From: Solenopsis invicta
Lineage: Eukaryota; Arthropoda; Insecta; Hymenoptera; Formicidae
Length of the DNA stretch: 64,000 nt
Direction of reading: 5' to 3'
NCBI RefSeq assembly: GCF_016802725.1
Contig: NC_052679.1
Span: forward strand, 2,480,001 to 2,544,000
The notes under the pieces are model-generated. The model was not told where the DNA came from, made no database searches, and saw only the letters and a list, made by a program, of their open reading frames with translations. The position numbers and the translations under genes were made by a program. Positions 1 through 12,577 of the stretch are shown one piece after another. Positions within the stretch are counted from its first letter, which is position 1. Each line of letters opens with the position of its first letter.

Positions 1-1124
1 CGAGAGCGAGCGACAATCGCCGGGCGAACGTTTCCGAGGGAGGAGGCCCTCGGGCGTCGTTTTCAACCGAAAATCGTTGAATTTACGATACGGGAAAAAA
101 AGAGACTACGAACGAGGTCCCCAAAGGGCTACGAACGGGAAATTTACGATCTTCCCGGAATATTTGCGAACGCGCGCGCCTCCGAGTAACTTCCGCGTTC
201 GCGTCACGAGCGTTTCTCGAGACGCCGTCGCTTCTATAGAGTCTCGACCGGCTGCGCTACGTTACACTACGCGTCGCTCGTTCGCATAAACGACCGTCGG
301 GCAAGCCCTCGAGGCGAGCAAACGCGATTCCACTTCGCGAAATGCTCGTCGAGTGATCACCAAGTGATCGCCAGTGTGAAGTACACGAGTCCTCGCAATC
401 CTCCAATGACAAGTGGAGTCTCGGCAGTGCGCGCGACCGTGAAACCGAGATTTTTTCAAGGACGAGAAGACCAGAAAAACTCGTACCCCTCCCCTCCCCC
501 TCCCTTGCAGATTTAATTCCCGCGCAGCCTTCTTGATTCATCTATCTTTCTCAAGGACACCGGCATGCCTAAATCGGCCAACGCACCTCGCACGTGCGAT
601 GACCGATCCCCAGGGTGGATGCACCAGACGAGACACGCAAGCCATGCGCGCGCGCCCGCGCGGGATACCTGCCTCGTCTCGTTGCTCCCAGCTCGCCTCG
701 GGTCCACCACCTACACGTTCCGCCGTGGTACACGATCCTGCACTTGGCAGCAATCGAGATAAACGTTTCGCACGCACTCGATTCGATATGCCCGCCCCTC
801 GTTTCCTAGACATGGCCGAGAAACAGGATACAAAGTTAATCTCTGCGCTGCGCAGCGCTGGCGCTGTGTTCCGTTGCGTAAGGGACTCTCGCTGCGATAT
901 TTAGGAGGGGTCTTCCCACGCTCGCGAGGTACCGGTTACATCGCGAGGTTTACAACGGAGCATCGGGAACGTCTCGCGAAATTACAACGCGCGGACGAAC
1001 ATACCGTATCTCGACGCCAGTTCGCGTCTGTGTGTAGAGAAAAAGAGCGACTTTTCATCTGGAAAAAAAAAAAAAAATGCTTTCATTTTCATCACGATGA
1101 GTCGTCACACTCTTGAACATTATT

Positions 1125-1310
1125 GCGTTTATACAATTCTCACCGTGTTGGTGTTTACATAAATAAATATTGTTAAATCCACACCATTAGTGTCAAAATC
1201 ACGCTATCATTTGTGTTTGTGTAAACACCGGTACGCGGTGTGAGAATTATATAAACACAAATACTGTTAAATCCACATCGGTGTCAAAATCTCGCGCCAT
1301 CACTTTTTTT
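1125..1310. repeat. Compound short direct and inverted repeat
   Basis: CGTTTATACAATTCTCACCG near 1,127 is mirrored by the inverse of GGTGTGAGAATTATATAAACAC near 1,239, and GGTGTTTACA by TGTAAACACC. Between and after them the segment TGTTAAATCCACA plus GTGTCAAAATC recurs directly (near 1,172 and 1,266). It looks like a small foldback element with a partial tandem duplication. Confidence 0.55.
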
Positions 1311-2299
1311 TTTTTCGTTTTTTAGAGTGTGAATAATGAACTTTCACGAGCGCGACATTTTCCATAAACGTTTCAGTCAGCTCTCTCTTTCAGTTTAGAT
1401 TATAATCCGTCCGTATCTAATCAGGCTCCGTAAAGGGAGATGGACGATTAGGCTACTGAAAATGAAGTGTCGTTGGCGATAACGAAAAGTTAAATAAATC
1501 TTGATTAAACCATGAATCACGATCAACTTATGACGCTTCAAAATTCCAAGTCAACAAGGGAGATGTTTTCTCCCGGGTTGCCGCCAAACATCGATTCCGA
1601 GCTGTAGGTACATCTCGCTATCGTCAAGTTTCAGAAACGATGTTGTTTGTTCTCGCTCCTCGAGACGAAGGAAGCGGGGCGAACGATATCGTCGTCGCCG
1701 TCGTCGTCGGCAGCGGCGGCGGAGGCGGTGGCGACGGTGGCGGCGGAGGTGAAAAATAGAAATTTTCGTGAGGAAGCCTCATCAGGACCGATGCTGCTCA
1801 CGGCTATCGTCGGGAGAGAATCGAACGGACGTTTACGATAAGGACGATGTTTACGTGCGCGGGGAGTTGCCCTCGCGGGCGGAGAGCACGGATTCCCAAG
1901 CGAGAGGCTTCGCGGCCGGCCGGACGGACGGACGGAGCCAGAAATACGTCGAATTTTTTTGCTTCGCTCCGACCGCCGGAAAAAGGCGTATCCACTACGG
2001 CCGATTCTACGGAATATCTCTCGATAGGCCGGGGCCTTCCGAGAAGACCCCGGGGCCACCGGAGTTAATTATTACAGACGCGTGCACACACGCCGCGAGT
2101 CGCGTGTATTTGTCACTGACCGCGGCGGTGGCGTTCGCGTCTCCGCGCCGCGGTCGCGTTCGCCGGGGCGGGACCGGCAGCCTTTTTCAGGGCCCGGGAT
2201 CGGAGTGATGATTAAAGGGACCCGCCCGGGCGAAACTAATAGTACAAATTTATTCATTTGCCGCGCGTATCGGCTGTCGCGGTTAATTGCCCGGCCATT

Positions 2300-2445
2300 A
2301 AGTCCGACGGTCCCCGTCGGACGCGAGCGGCGTCGCCGAACGGCCCGGCCGGCTCGGTCTGTCGAGCCGTGCGACCGGCCTGATTGCGCCATCGATTTAA
2401 TGACGATCGATCCCGTACTTTTTAATACGGGACTAATAAACGGTC
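2300..2445. promoter_or_regulatory. CpG-rich segment with two compact hairpins
   Basis: GTCCGACGG/CCGTCGGAC (2,302-2,322, 3-base loop) and, about 100 bases on, CCCGTA/TACGGG around CTTTTTAA (about 2,412-2,431) are perfect stems. They sit in CpG-rich DNA that also holds homeodomain-like TTAATTATTA (near 2,065) and GATTTAATGA. It may be a cis-regulatory region or a structured RNA, but nothing identifies which. Confidence 0.25.
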
Positions 2446-3255
2446 GTTAAAGAATCACTTACCGAGACGGAGGGGAAGGTAGGATCGCGTAACAGCGCGA
2501 GCGAGCTCGTCGATTATGCAAATCGCGTCGGACTCTATATCTATCCGCTCTCGCCGGCAATTGTAATTCAATGAACCGCAATTCGTTGCGCGGGTTACAT
2601 TACGCGAAGGAGAGGGAGTAGCGTCCCGTACACCCACCGGTATTTACTGTCAGCATTCATTACGCACGCACACACGCGCCGGCTTTAAATGAACAAAATT
2701 ACGAGGTGCGCGCGGCGCGCGACCATAGCGATATCAACCATAAGCATTAATCTCGCGATTATAACGAGACCTACGTACGTGCAGCATCAGTGCTTTCGCT
2801 GGTTTAAAATGGACATTGAAAGAAATAGCTGGAAGAGGCCGGACGTGCTATTTTGAAGAAGCCGTGTGTTCCCTCACCACGTGCTCTTATCCAAGCGTGC
2901 ATCGCCTTCACCGCACAATGCGCGCAGCTGCTGGCGCGTGTAGCGAAGAGAAAAAGCAGTGCTCTCGAGAGGCGCATTTAACGGGGGCATTGGGCCACGG
3001 TCGCTTTGATGCCGGGGCAAAAATGACTGATAAACGCCGAGCGGTGAAGTCTCTAGTCGCGTATGCAGCTGAGAAATTATGCATCGGCTCTCCGCTGTGC
3101 GAGAACCGTTCAAATCGCGCGGATTCGTAAAATGTCAAGGATTTTCAGCGATTCTTGGAAGACGCAATATGAAATAATCGTTTCAAGAGCGTCCCCCCGG
3201 CAACAAACGGCATTACAGATCGAATTATAAATCGAGCGAGATGCCGCTCTAATAA

Positions 3256-4022
3256 TTAACCCTTGAACAAAAAAAATTGCACTATTGGTAATCACTGGTC
3301 TGACAGACCGCTATTATGTTTCGCTAATTTTTCAAGTTCCTTACAATGTATATTTTCAATTATTTTAAATACTTATAAATAAGGTAAGCGATTCAAGGAT
3401 TAACAAAAAAGGAAAAAATCTCATATAAAAAGTGACTTTAAAGTCTGTAGAACTTTACTCGTTATATTTTGTAAATTGTTCAAAATTATGAAAAATCACG
3501 AAATATTTGATTGATCATTTCGAGAAGCTTATTTTTAAGAGGGGTTGTAGAGATCCCCCCCCCCTTCCTCAAAGAATGCTCTTGCGGTACCCAACTCGAA
3601 TATTGCAAATAGAACTCTCCATATTATAATCTATCATTTAAAAGAGAATTAAAAAGAAAAAAAATTTTGGTATAAATTCAAGGTTAATACGTTGATATAT
3701 TCAGGAGTTGCTTAGAGTCAAAGTTCGAAAAAGACCAATTTTCAAAAAATCATTGCACTTATTTAAAATATTTTAAAAATCTTAAAAAATCGCAAGAAAG
3801 TTAAACTAAAATATAACAACACCAGTAAACAATATGTATTTTTCAACCATTTCACAAGTTCCCAGCAAGTGATAACGAGACCACTGCATTATTCGGTGAG
3901 GAAATGGCATACGAAGGCATACTACGACTTTAAAACGCCTCTTGTGAATGTCAAGGAAATTATTGACGAGCAAAGTTTCAAATAGCGGTCTGTAAAACCG
4001 ACGTTAAAGTTTTAAGGATTAA
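3256..4022. mobile_element. piggyBac-like non-autonomous element with TTAA flanks
   Basis: Both ends abut TTAA (3,256-3,259 and 4,019-4,022). The left end CCCTTGAAC pairs loosely with the inverse of the right end (TCCTTAAAAC). Further in, CAGACCGCTATTATG-like DNA on the left (about 3,306-3,330) pairs with the inverse of CAAATAGCGGTCTGT on the right (about 3,980-3,994), followed by the AATTT...CAAGT / ATTTCCTTGACA match. piggyBac-class transposons use TTAA targets and often begin CCC. Length is 767 bases including TTAA sites, with no transposase ORF, so it is a MITE-like relic. Confidence 0.65.
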
Positions 4023-4425
4023 ACGCGTGGTAAAACGCGCCGATTTATTTTGATGTCGCGTAACGGTGTAATTGCATCGAGCCCCAACTTCAAGAGCAAG
4101 AGTTCCGCATTCCGCAACGTTTCCGGGCTCTTTCGAGATTTCTTCTTATTCCACCGTCGTACGAAGTACGGCGGCACGTTTGGAATATGGAAGCAGGAGG
4201 CTTCCGCGCAGCGAACGAGAAATCTTTGCGCTGTTCAAGGAAAGATCCGCTGGGGACCGGATCCGCGGATCGTCGTCGAGGTGGCGACCGCGGGAGAGCA
4301 GGCGAGAGAGACGTGAACTGTACCTGAACGATTTTGGCAGGTCTCCCCACATGGCGGGGCCCACCATGCGCGAGTAACTCGAAACCGCGGGCCTGTTTCT
4401 TCTTTTTTTCCATCGATGGTCTTAC

Positions 4426-4471
<46 letters not shown>

Positions 4472-5886
4472 GTCTCTCTCTCTCGTTTTTTCTCTTTCTT
4501 TCTCGATCGACCGTTCTACCAGACCGCTGCCTGTTCCCCGTAAATTCCGGTACACGTCGGTCTCAGGCACAATCCGGTAGGTCTATTGTCGTCTCATAAT
4601 CGATGTTAAATACACTTGGAGAACAGCGGACGGAAGGTATGAGAGATGAGAAAAAAAGACAGAGACACGTCGAAGAAACGGATGGAAAAAACGAAGCTGG
4701 AGCGAAGACGAGGAGGACGAAATCGGGGTCCCCGTGTAACTCGAGCTGTAAGGAGGTGCGAGAGGGTGGCCAGGTGAACAGAGACGTATCGACGGAAGAA
4801 TAAAGGAAGAGGGGAATAGAGTGAATATCAAAACGAGACGGAGAGAGATAGAAAGAGGGTAGTGGAAGAGAATGGGAAGGGCACCCTTTAGACATTCGAT
4901 ACCGCTCGAGCTGTATTGCTTTCTCGTGTGGCCGTGCGGACCGCGTCGATCTACACACACCGTACGGTTTTATTTGTGGTTACCGAAATTACAGGTTGCG
5001 GCCCGGAGGGGCCGCGGCGATGTAACACACCGCGCGCGGGAGAATAACGGCCGATCGATACCGACGACAGTCCGAGGTACGGATGAGATGGGAGGCCTCT
5101 TGCCTCTCTCGCTCGCACGCACGCACCGACGCGACGGCAATGATGATTCTCGGCGTATCGCCGGGAAGCTGATTCGGTGCGCTACTGACGACGTTGATGC
5201 GGAACGAGTGACTTCAGTGATGATAATCGAGATTTCGGAGCTTCTAGCAGCGAGGCTTCCGCGTTGCACGAACAAAATCGCGAAGCCGTGGCTGTCCGTC
5301 GATTAACGTTCTCGTGTGGCCTCCGTTGATTAAACTTTTATGTCACAGTCGGACATAGGGTCGTCGATCACGTACATCGAAAATAATTCCGTATCAGTTT
5401 CCGTATTCGAACAAATTTTTAATGTAAATTTGAACATTTAAACTTTAACATGATCTGAGCGCGCTATATATATATATATATATATATAATAGGTACTTGA
5501 TTAAAATCGCTAGTTAAGCATAAATTTGAGAAAAGCTGCAATCATTTCTTTGCGAGAACAACAAACTTATTTTTGTGATTCTTTTACGCTTCTCTTTTCG
5601 TCTTGCTTAAACTTTAGGCCTTACTTCATTTAGATTTAAAATTCCGTTAGAAAATTTATCTCTTTTGGTACAGACAGGTCCAAATTACTATCGCCTTAGT
5701 CAATTGTAATATCATAGTAAAAAGTAAGAGTACTATGTATTAAAAATGATTTAATATTAAACTAAGACTATCGTATCAACGATATTGAGTATACAAAAAG
5801 TAAATAGGAAAGCGATATTAGATATGTGAAGTTATACATTAAAAATGTTTCAATATATTGAACTGTAATAAAATTATCATATAAAC
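4023..5886. other. Non-coding region with (TC)n and purine tracts
   Basis: A (TC)n microsatellite fills 4,430-4,486. From 4,620 to 4,880 the plus strand becomes purine-rich. A CpG-rich patch runs from 4,900 to 5,300, then AT-rich DNA with (TA)n at 5,465-5,489. ORFs here are low-complexity shadows of the simple repeats. Confidence 0.5.
4430..4486 (+). repeat. (TC)n microsatellite
   Basis: Nearly uninterrupted TC repeats with two TG interruptions near the end. Confidence 0.95.
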
Positions 5887-6433
5887 CTACACCCACGTTC
5901 ATCGATTCTGTCCCTTAGAAAATTTTCCATTCTGAGAAGTCATTATCTTTCTACATACTCGCAGTTCATGATAAACAACGTAACGTCAGAGCTTACGGCC
6001 GCGCCGGCGACCGCATTTGACATAAAGGCAAAGTAACCTTTATATCAAATGCGATAAATTTTCAGAAATTAATCCGCGAATTCAAGTTTTGAAGATAAAT
6101 ATAATTAATAATTTCTCGCAATGGATAAAACGAAAGGTGAACGGGTATGCCGTAAGAAGTTTAGGGTAAACACTAGATTACTTGCCGATATGCATAGCTG
6201 ATAAATAAGGATTTTTAATAATATATAAATATTAAAATCTTACACAATAATAATGATTCTTAATTTCTTAATAATTCTTAATGATTCTTATTTTTAATAA
6301 TGATTCTTTATTCTTATTCTTTATTCTTATTATCTGACCTTACGTTAATCATGAACTGCGAATATGTAAAAAGATAGTGACTTCTCAGTTTGAAAAATTT
6401 TCCGAGGGACAGAATCGACCGTGGGTGGTGTAC
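5887..6433. mobile_element. Inverted-repeat element (~550 bases) with ~100-base ends
   Basis: Left-end words CGATTCTGTCCC, GAAAATTTT, TGAGAAGTCA, TATCTTT and CGCAGTTCATGAT all recur inverted at the right end (ATCATGAACTGCG, AAAGATA, TGACTTCTCA, AAAATTTTC, GGGACAGAATCG). Inside, CGCATTTGACATAAAGG and its inverse near 6,036-6,050 form a nested palindrome, and 6,240-6,330 is a degenerate TAATGATTCTTA tandem stretch. No ORF. Confidence 0.75.
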
Positions 6434-6478
6434 ATGCGGCAATAATTGGGAAGGCAGTATTCAAGACACTGACTGGCA

Positions 6479-6726
6479 CACTGAGAAAAAGATAATTCAA
6501 AAATTCTTTGTGGAATATAAATTTATTTCACCAAAATAAATTTTTATTTAAATACGGCGAAATAAAGTTTTATTCCTAACATAAATCAATTAATGAAAAA
6601 GTGAGATATATTTCACAAAAATGTATATTTTATCATCACAATCACATTTTTTATGACCAGTAAATATCGAAGAAAATGTTACAAATAACATTTACTTGTT
6701 AATATTTTGACTTTTTTTTCTCAGTG
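6479..6726. mobile_element. CACTGAG-ended MITE, 248 bases
   Basis: It begins CACTGAGAAAAA and ends TTTTTTCTCAGTG, exact inverse ends. The interior is AT-rich with repeated AAATTTATT words. It is flanked by CA on both sides rather than TA. End type matches the 49,243 element, so the family is probably Tc1/mariner-related. Confidence 0.7.
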
Positions 6727-9700
6727 CAGGACTCGAAATAATATCTCATACTTTTACATTCCTTTTATATTTAAATAATCAATCAGTTTTCGAGCTCTCT
6801 TGTTACTTTTATTATACGTAAGTTAAAATTTTTACTCGAAAAAAAATTATTATATAATTACAAAGTATAAAATAAGCAACTATCAGCCACTCTTATGTGC
6901 TCGTGATAGTAACAGGGACTATTACCCTAAATACGTATTTTATAATATTTAAAAAATTCTTAAAGATTTAATTATTAATTTCTAAAGCCTTCGTGTTTTT
7001 AGATTCTAATTTTTCTTCACGTTAAAAAAAAGATTTATAGAAGGTAAAATAACTAAAGAGAAAGAAAATCCGGAATATAGAGAGAGTACAGAGATCTTAA
7101 TGTATAAGCGCGAAAAGATGTCAGAGTTGGGAAACCGGAAGAATATACCAGTATGGTACCGTGCTCGTCATGCAACGCGCATCGTACATGGCATTTCAAC
7201 AGGCCGTTGAGACAAGTCGCAAGAATATTCCCTTATACAGCGCAAGGAAGGTGCGAAGGAACACCCTTCGCGCGACTCGACGTAAATGCCCCCTCCCGCT
7301 CCTCCCAGAACTGCAGGTAACTATACCTCGAGCGATCGTTGCAAATTGAGCGATTACGAGAACCAGATAAATCTAGACGAGGACTCGCGGTTTCCGCATC
7401 GAAGCGGATCGAAATCGTTCGCGGCAGAAAGTAAGATTCGATCTTGTATGACGAGAAATCTTGTTATTATAACTTTTGTCGTGTCTCATATTCTGGATCT
7501 TTAAGTACGCGTTTCGAGTATTCGTGGGAATCTAAAGATATCCGTCGAATGCCCCTCAACGCGTGCGCTGGATGCGTAAATAACATTTTGAGAATTATCT
7601 TTAGTTTACGGTCATACTCTTTTGCTCTAGATCGTAACCTATCACATCTACGATAGACATAGGCAGAAAAATATAATCAATCAAGCAACGTCTAATGAAA
7701 AGACGCGAGTGAAAACCGATCTGTTGATCCGTCGCTCGGGCTTTATTAATAAAGATAATTGTGATATACTCCGCTGAATAGAGCGGAACGGGCAGCGGCC
7801 ATATAGAATGACCTACGTGGCGAAAAAATGGATACAAGCAAAAATAATATAAGCGATAAGAGCAAAAGCAAGCTGGTGGTTAGCAAGAAAGGCGGGGGTA
7901 ATCGAAACCTCTCCGGCTTCGATCTGCGATAACCGCGTTCCTTTGTATTCGCCACTGTCACGAGTGCGTAATCACTTTTTCGCGCGATAAACTATTTGAA
8001 CTGCGTAGAGACGAGACCGCGACAAATTGGCACGGTTGCGCCGGCACGTATCGAACGGGCGGCGATAACGGCGGGTACAGAAAAATGCCGTCCCTCCCTC
8101 CGCGATTTTCTTTCATCGGCGCGGCGTCGCGTCGTAGGCGGGGTAAACCGGACCCGAAGTTCGTCGTGTACGTACGTCGCAAAAATGTCCTATGGGTTAC
8201 GCAATATTGCGGAGTCGCGACCGCGCGGTCACCGTCCGTCGACGAGAGCATTAACGTGCACAAAGAAAACGGCTATCCGCATAAAATATTGCACGCATAA
8301 GACGAGCGATAATGTCGTTCCTACGCTAATCGCCTGATGCGCAGCTTTGTGCGGGCCTCATCCTATTATCGGTCACGACCGAATCGATAAATCAATTAAT
8401 TCCGCTTCGCTCGTCGATGCTCGAGACACGCAAATTGATACGCGCTAGCCGCTTATTATCACATAGTATATGCCGATATCGTCGAATTGATGCGTGCGCG
8501 GCGTTATCGCAAAACGTAAATTCGTTCACAAAAATACGAAGATTAATCGCCGAGATTGCATGCACTCGTATAAATTGTAATGAAGTTTTAATCTTTCGCA
8601 TTTCAAAACAACTCTGAGAACGCGACGCGACGCGACGTTCAAAATATATTCCCGTGTCATCAGTCTCACGTCAACGTTATCGAGATCTTGCCTAATGTCA
8701 TACTCTCGCGCCGTCCGTCGCGTGAACACGCTTCCCTTTTTAAGACATATATTTTTCAAACTGATGTTACCGCGAAATATTCCCGACGTCGTCAGACGAT
8801 ACTCGTGGAATGCTGCATCGAAGGATATATATCCTCGGAGTATCTTTGTTTTTCAGAGAATATCCGCACGGTAATCTCGTTCTCGGCGAATCCTTCCCCG
8901 AGGATATTTTCATGGTGCATAAGAAAGCGTGCGCTCGGGATACGCTTTGTGGCGTTGCGAGATCGATCGTCCGCGAAATTCGGCTCCGGATGCGCGATCG
9001 ATCGATGTCACGGGAATAACGCGTGACGCGCGGACTACCGAGTCAGGTCGTCAGCGAAAAAGACGGACCTCGAAGAGTCTCGTTAAATGCGCTGTCCCGC
9101 GATCGGAAGCGCGCGACGATCCTCCTTTTTTTTTACGCGTCTCGTAAAACGCCGAGACGCGGAGTCGTCAGCGCGCGACCGGCTCCCGTCTTCACGCGAG
9201 AGAGAGGAGAGAAAACCACACGGAGGCGGCGTGTTATCGGCTTCTCGGCAAGATAACCGCAAACGATTTCCCCGTAGCGATCGGTGTCTATCGTTCCACG
9301 AACGTTCCCCGCGCCTCGCCGTCTCTGCCATATTTCCACCGGCAGCGAGCGCACAAACCACCGCGGTTCCCGCGGCCTCCTTTAATCACCCCGTTCGTCT
9401 CTCTCTGGCGGTAAACGACGCCAGATGCTCGAACGTTATCTTCCACCGCATCCGAAGAGCTTTCCACGATGATGACGCGTCACCTTTACGGAGGGGAGGG
9501 GGGAATAAATAATGTCCGCGCGTGAAATACACTCCGTACCTTTAATCATATTTGTACGTCTCGAGAAAAATAGATAAAATCTCGGCTAGAAGCGATACGT
9601 CATCGTAATAATTAAAATATTAATGCGCATGTTGAGAACAATATTCTCCAGACTATTAAAATCTGTAGTATCTATATATCTATATTTATATTTGTGGAAT

Positions 9701-9751
9701 ACCAGTGTACTAAATGTATAAAATTCCAGACATAAAATTACGATCATAATT
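6727..9751. other. Non-coding region, AT-rich then CpG-rich
   Basis: Bases 6,727-7,100 are AT-rich. From 7,150 to 9,500 the DNA is CpG-rich with no recognisable protein. A CAG|GTAACT donor-like site occurs at about 7,316 but the short upstream frame is not recognisable. Bases 8,990-9,500 are strongly CpG-rich and give long arginine-rich ORFs on both strands, which argues against any of them. Confidence 0.45.
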
Positions 9752-10040
9752 ATGGGTCATTTAAGGTTAAAGTGATTTTTTGTTAATTTATATAAATTCA
9801 AACATTTTGATTAAACATTTAAAAAACAGTAAAATATTATAATTTCAAAGAAAAATTATACATATTTAATAAATCGATTAGTGAATTTTGGAAAAACGTT
9901 TAAAAACGTTATGTATAAGTTTCAATTATTTTTTTACACGTCACCAATAATGATTGAAAAAATGAGATTTCATACACTACATTAATTACAAAAAATTAAA
10001 AGATATAAGAACTCGACCATGATTGGGAGACTACCGCCTT
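9752..10040 (+). repeat. Interspersed repeat, copy 1 of the TGGGTCATTTAAG family
   Basis: GGGTCATTTAAGGTTAAA, AATTTCAAAGAAAAATTAT, TTTTGGAAAAA and ATAAGTTTCAATTAT occur in the same order as in the reverse complement of 34,039-34,495. This copy is shorter. No ORF is present. Confidence 0.65.
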
Positions 10041-11319
10041 ATTTTTCAATTGATTCGCAGAGTTAAAGAATCGGAATTTCAGTAGCAAAAATTAAAGTAA
10101 TCCTAAAATTGAGAAACGTAAATTACAAAGATACCAAACGGCATAACAAATTATTTATCGGTCAAGTTAAAGCAGACTTGAGTTTGAGGTCGAGCGATTA
10201 CCAGGATTATCGTATCAAAGATTAAAAATTGATGAGCTATAAATGGATATATCTTATCACGAGAGATCAATTTTCATGATTTGTTATAGTCCATTTCAGA
10301 GAATAAATTGTCCATTCTAGCGGGATATACAAATTAGAATCGAGTATCGGAATAAATCAGGGATGAATCCCGAACGACAACGGTCTTCCGACATAGTCTG
10401 GATTCCGTGATCGTCGATCGATCGGGCAGATAATCTTCGGGAAGAATATTTTAATGGAGAGGTTCCCACACAAGAAAAAAAGAGGGAGAGAGAGTGAAAT
10501 CTCGCTGGTATTTACGATGGCACAAAGAGAAGGAAACGTTTGGAAACCTGACGCTCATCTTTCATCGCATAGAATCGTTTGCCAAGTATAATGTCAATGC
10601 TCAAATCTGTGTCATTTTCGTATTCAGGAACCAGCAACGAAACACACAGAGAGAAATCGAACGCAACTACAGTTAAACTTTTTGTCCTTTTTTTTGCATT
10701 TATTCGTATCTTATTCAATCTCTTTCGGAAGGTCTCTTTTTTTTCTTTACGTGAGACTTTCGGTGCATGGATTCCAGACGAATGATTCAATGCTCGCTCC
10801 AGAAATACGTGTGATGCGCACCGCGGTGTGATTAATGCGACGAAATGCGACCGCTTGCTAGCCATCTGACGTAAGCCCGAAGCGATTCTTCCACGATAAA
10901 ATTAAAAACGGAGCAACCGACGAACACGTGTTGTGTTACATAATATCAGAATTATTCGCGGAAATGTCACGCGCATCGGCGAGATTTTAGATCGATTGAT
11001 TAATAACCAGACTTCTCATTATGCACGGAGTAATTTTTGTAATTTATGCACGATTGAAATGACTGCGGTCACTTAGGGAGATTATCGCTTCACAGGAATA
11101 CACGTGGAGCATCAGGCAACAACTTTACGTCTGTCGGAGTTCACGCATAATTCACACAGGACATAAATTCACACCTGACATCCGCGGAATTAACTCGCGT
11201 TAAAATAATTATAAAGATCTTAAAAAAACACGCTCTTAAACCACACGCTCGTGTCCCGCGGTCACGTCCTCTCTAATGTAAAAAGGACTAAATCCTTCGA
11301 TATTCCGCAGTAAGTTTTA
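10041..11319. other. Non-coding spacer
   Basis: Mixed composition, with a purine run near 10,470-10,500 and no exon-like feature. ORFs at 10,494-10,865 overlap on both strands and lack any motif. Several TAATTAT and GATTAAT homeodomain-like words lie at 10,990-11,220. Confidence 0.45.
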
Positions 11320-12180
11320 ATCTGGAAATCACCTCATTTTTTTACGATCACCTGCAGTGATTTTTACACCGCCGTTAAAAGCCATTGTTATATTAACTGC
11401 TTATTTTTTTATTACCATTCTATATATATAATTTATTAATATCTAAGAACACTATGCATGTAAATTTAACAATATTTTTTTTAAATAGTTAAGAGAAAGA
11501 AATATTAAACAAACGAGAGAAGCACATTAAACAGCTTATTATGACAGTATTTCTAAGAAATCAGTTAATAAAACACTTTTATATCGAGAGTTTGTATGTT
11601 GGTATATTTAACAGTTCGTAAAGAATAGTTTTCTAAAAAAACAAATAACAAAATATATTATAAAAGACGAAGTCACTGTCCTATAAAGTTATTTATATTG
11701 TATTATATTTGCTCTTGCAAAATTAGAAAAAATAACATAATTTTTATTATGTTTGTTCATTATATCGTGTAAATATAAAAATTACATATTTTTTTAATAA
11801 AATAAAAATAAGCATTTATAAAAAATATTATGTATGTATAATACCTTTTGTGTTTTGCATAAACACAAGATATTAACAACTGATAATATAGTACTTTTTA
11901 ATTCAAACCTCATTCAGACTCATTATTTCAAATTTATAATAGAAATTCTTAAAGCATCATTAATTATATTATATAACGTAAATGGTTAGCTGAGATGTTT
12001 TTCTTCACAAATTAGTTTTCACAAATTAGTAGTATAAATATGAGTCATAACTTGTTTCTATTGTGTAAATTGGTTCGAGATCTTCGAACGTAAGGTAGAT
12101 ATGAATTTTAGATCAGTAAAAAGAATTTACTGTAATGTGAGTTTTATTTTTCTGACGCTGAGATGTAAAGAAATACCCCA
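11320..12180 (+). repeat. Interspersed repeat family A, copy 1
   Basis: Shared landmarks with the other copies: ATCACCTCATTTTT at the start, GTTAAAAGCCATTGTTAT, AAATATTAAACAAAC, GAAATCAGTTAATAAAA, and near the end ATGAGTCATAACTTGTTTC, ATCTTCGAACG, AAGGTAGATATGAATTT and TCTGACGCTG. About 860 bases, AT-rich, no ORF. It lies within the presumed first intron of the kinase gene. Confidence 0.75.
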
Positions 12181-12577
12181 GGTGACATCCCAGGCTTCTC
12201 AGACTAATCGTGTAAAGTGACGTTTCCAACTGCAACGAATATGGGAACCAAACTCTACTTGAGATTTGTTGCGATCAGTCCTAGAAATTATTCTAGGGAA
12301 AGGATGTTCGACCTAAAGGGTGAACATCCTCTCGACGCGCGATGCACGTGTTCTCACGATCGCGTTACGTTCCGCGTCGGGATGAAAGATTTATGTCGGT
12401 CCCGCGAGGGAGCAGCTTTCGCCTCTCGCACAAGGCGCAAGGAGAACGCGCGCGCGGACGAGAGCGCTCTCCGCGTTTTCGTGCCGGAGCGAGGCAGGAG
12501 CGCGTTGGAGATGGGTTTACGCCGAGGCTCGGGGCCGCCGCTCGCTCCCGGCGGCGATTCGAGTTTATCACACTCAC
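12181..12577 (-). other. 5' end of kinase intron 1
   Basis: The minus-strand donor GTGAGTGTG begins at 12,577. The reading frame stays open for about 210 more bases into the intron because the DNA is CpG-rich, but that translation is arginine/proline-rich and carries no kinase motif. GC content falls sharply to the left of about 12,300, where an interspersed repeat begins at 12,180. Confidence 0.55.

Larger units (their letters stand above)
1..3255. other. Non-coding mosaic with CpG-rich patches
   Basis: Bases 1-1,050 and 1,620-2,500 are CpG-rich; 1,110-1,600 and 2,640-3,250 are more mixed. The (GGC)n-like stretch at 1,705-1,750 produces long chance ORFs in several frames. A perfect 14-base palindrome GCGCTGCGCAGCGC lies at 845-858. 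The polypyrimidine run ending CCCTTGCAG at about 510 would serve as a splice acceptor but no downstream donor or conserved frame was found. If the kinase gene runs leftwards across here, this is intron. Confidence 0.5.

Noticed and set aside
1631..2059. 142-residue minus-strand ORF with Asp/Ala runs
   Set aside because: Runs come from a trinucleotide repeat and overlapping frames on both strands are equally open.
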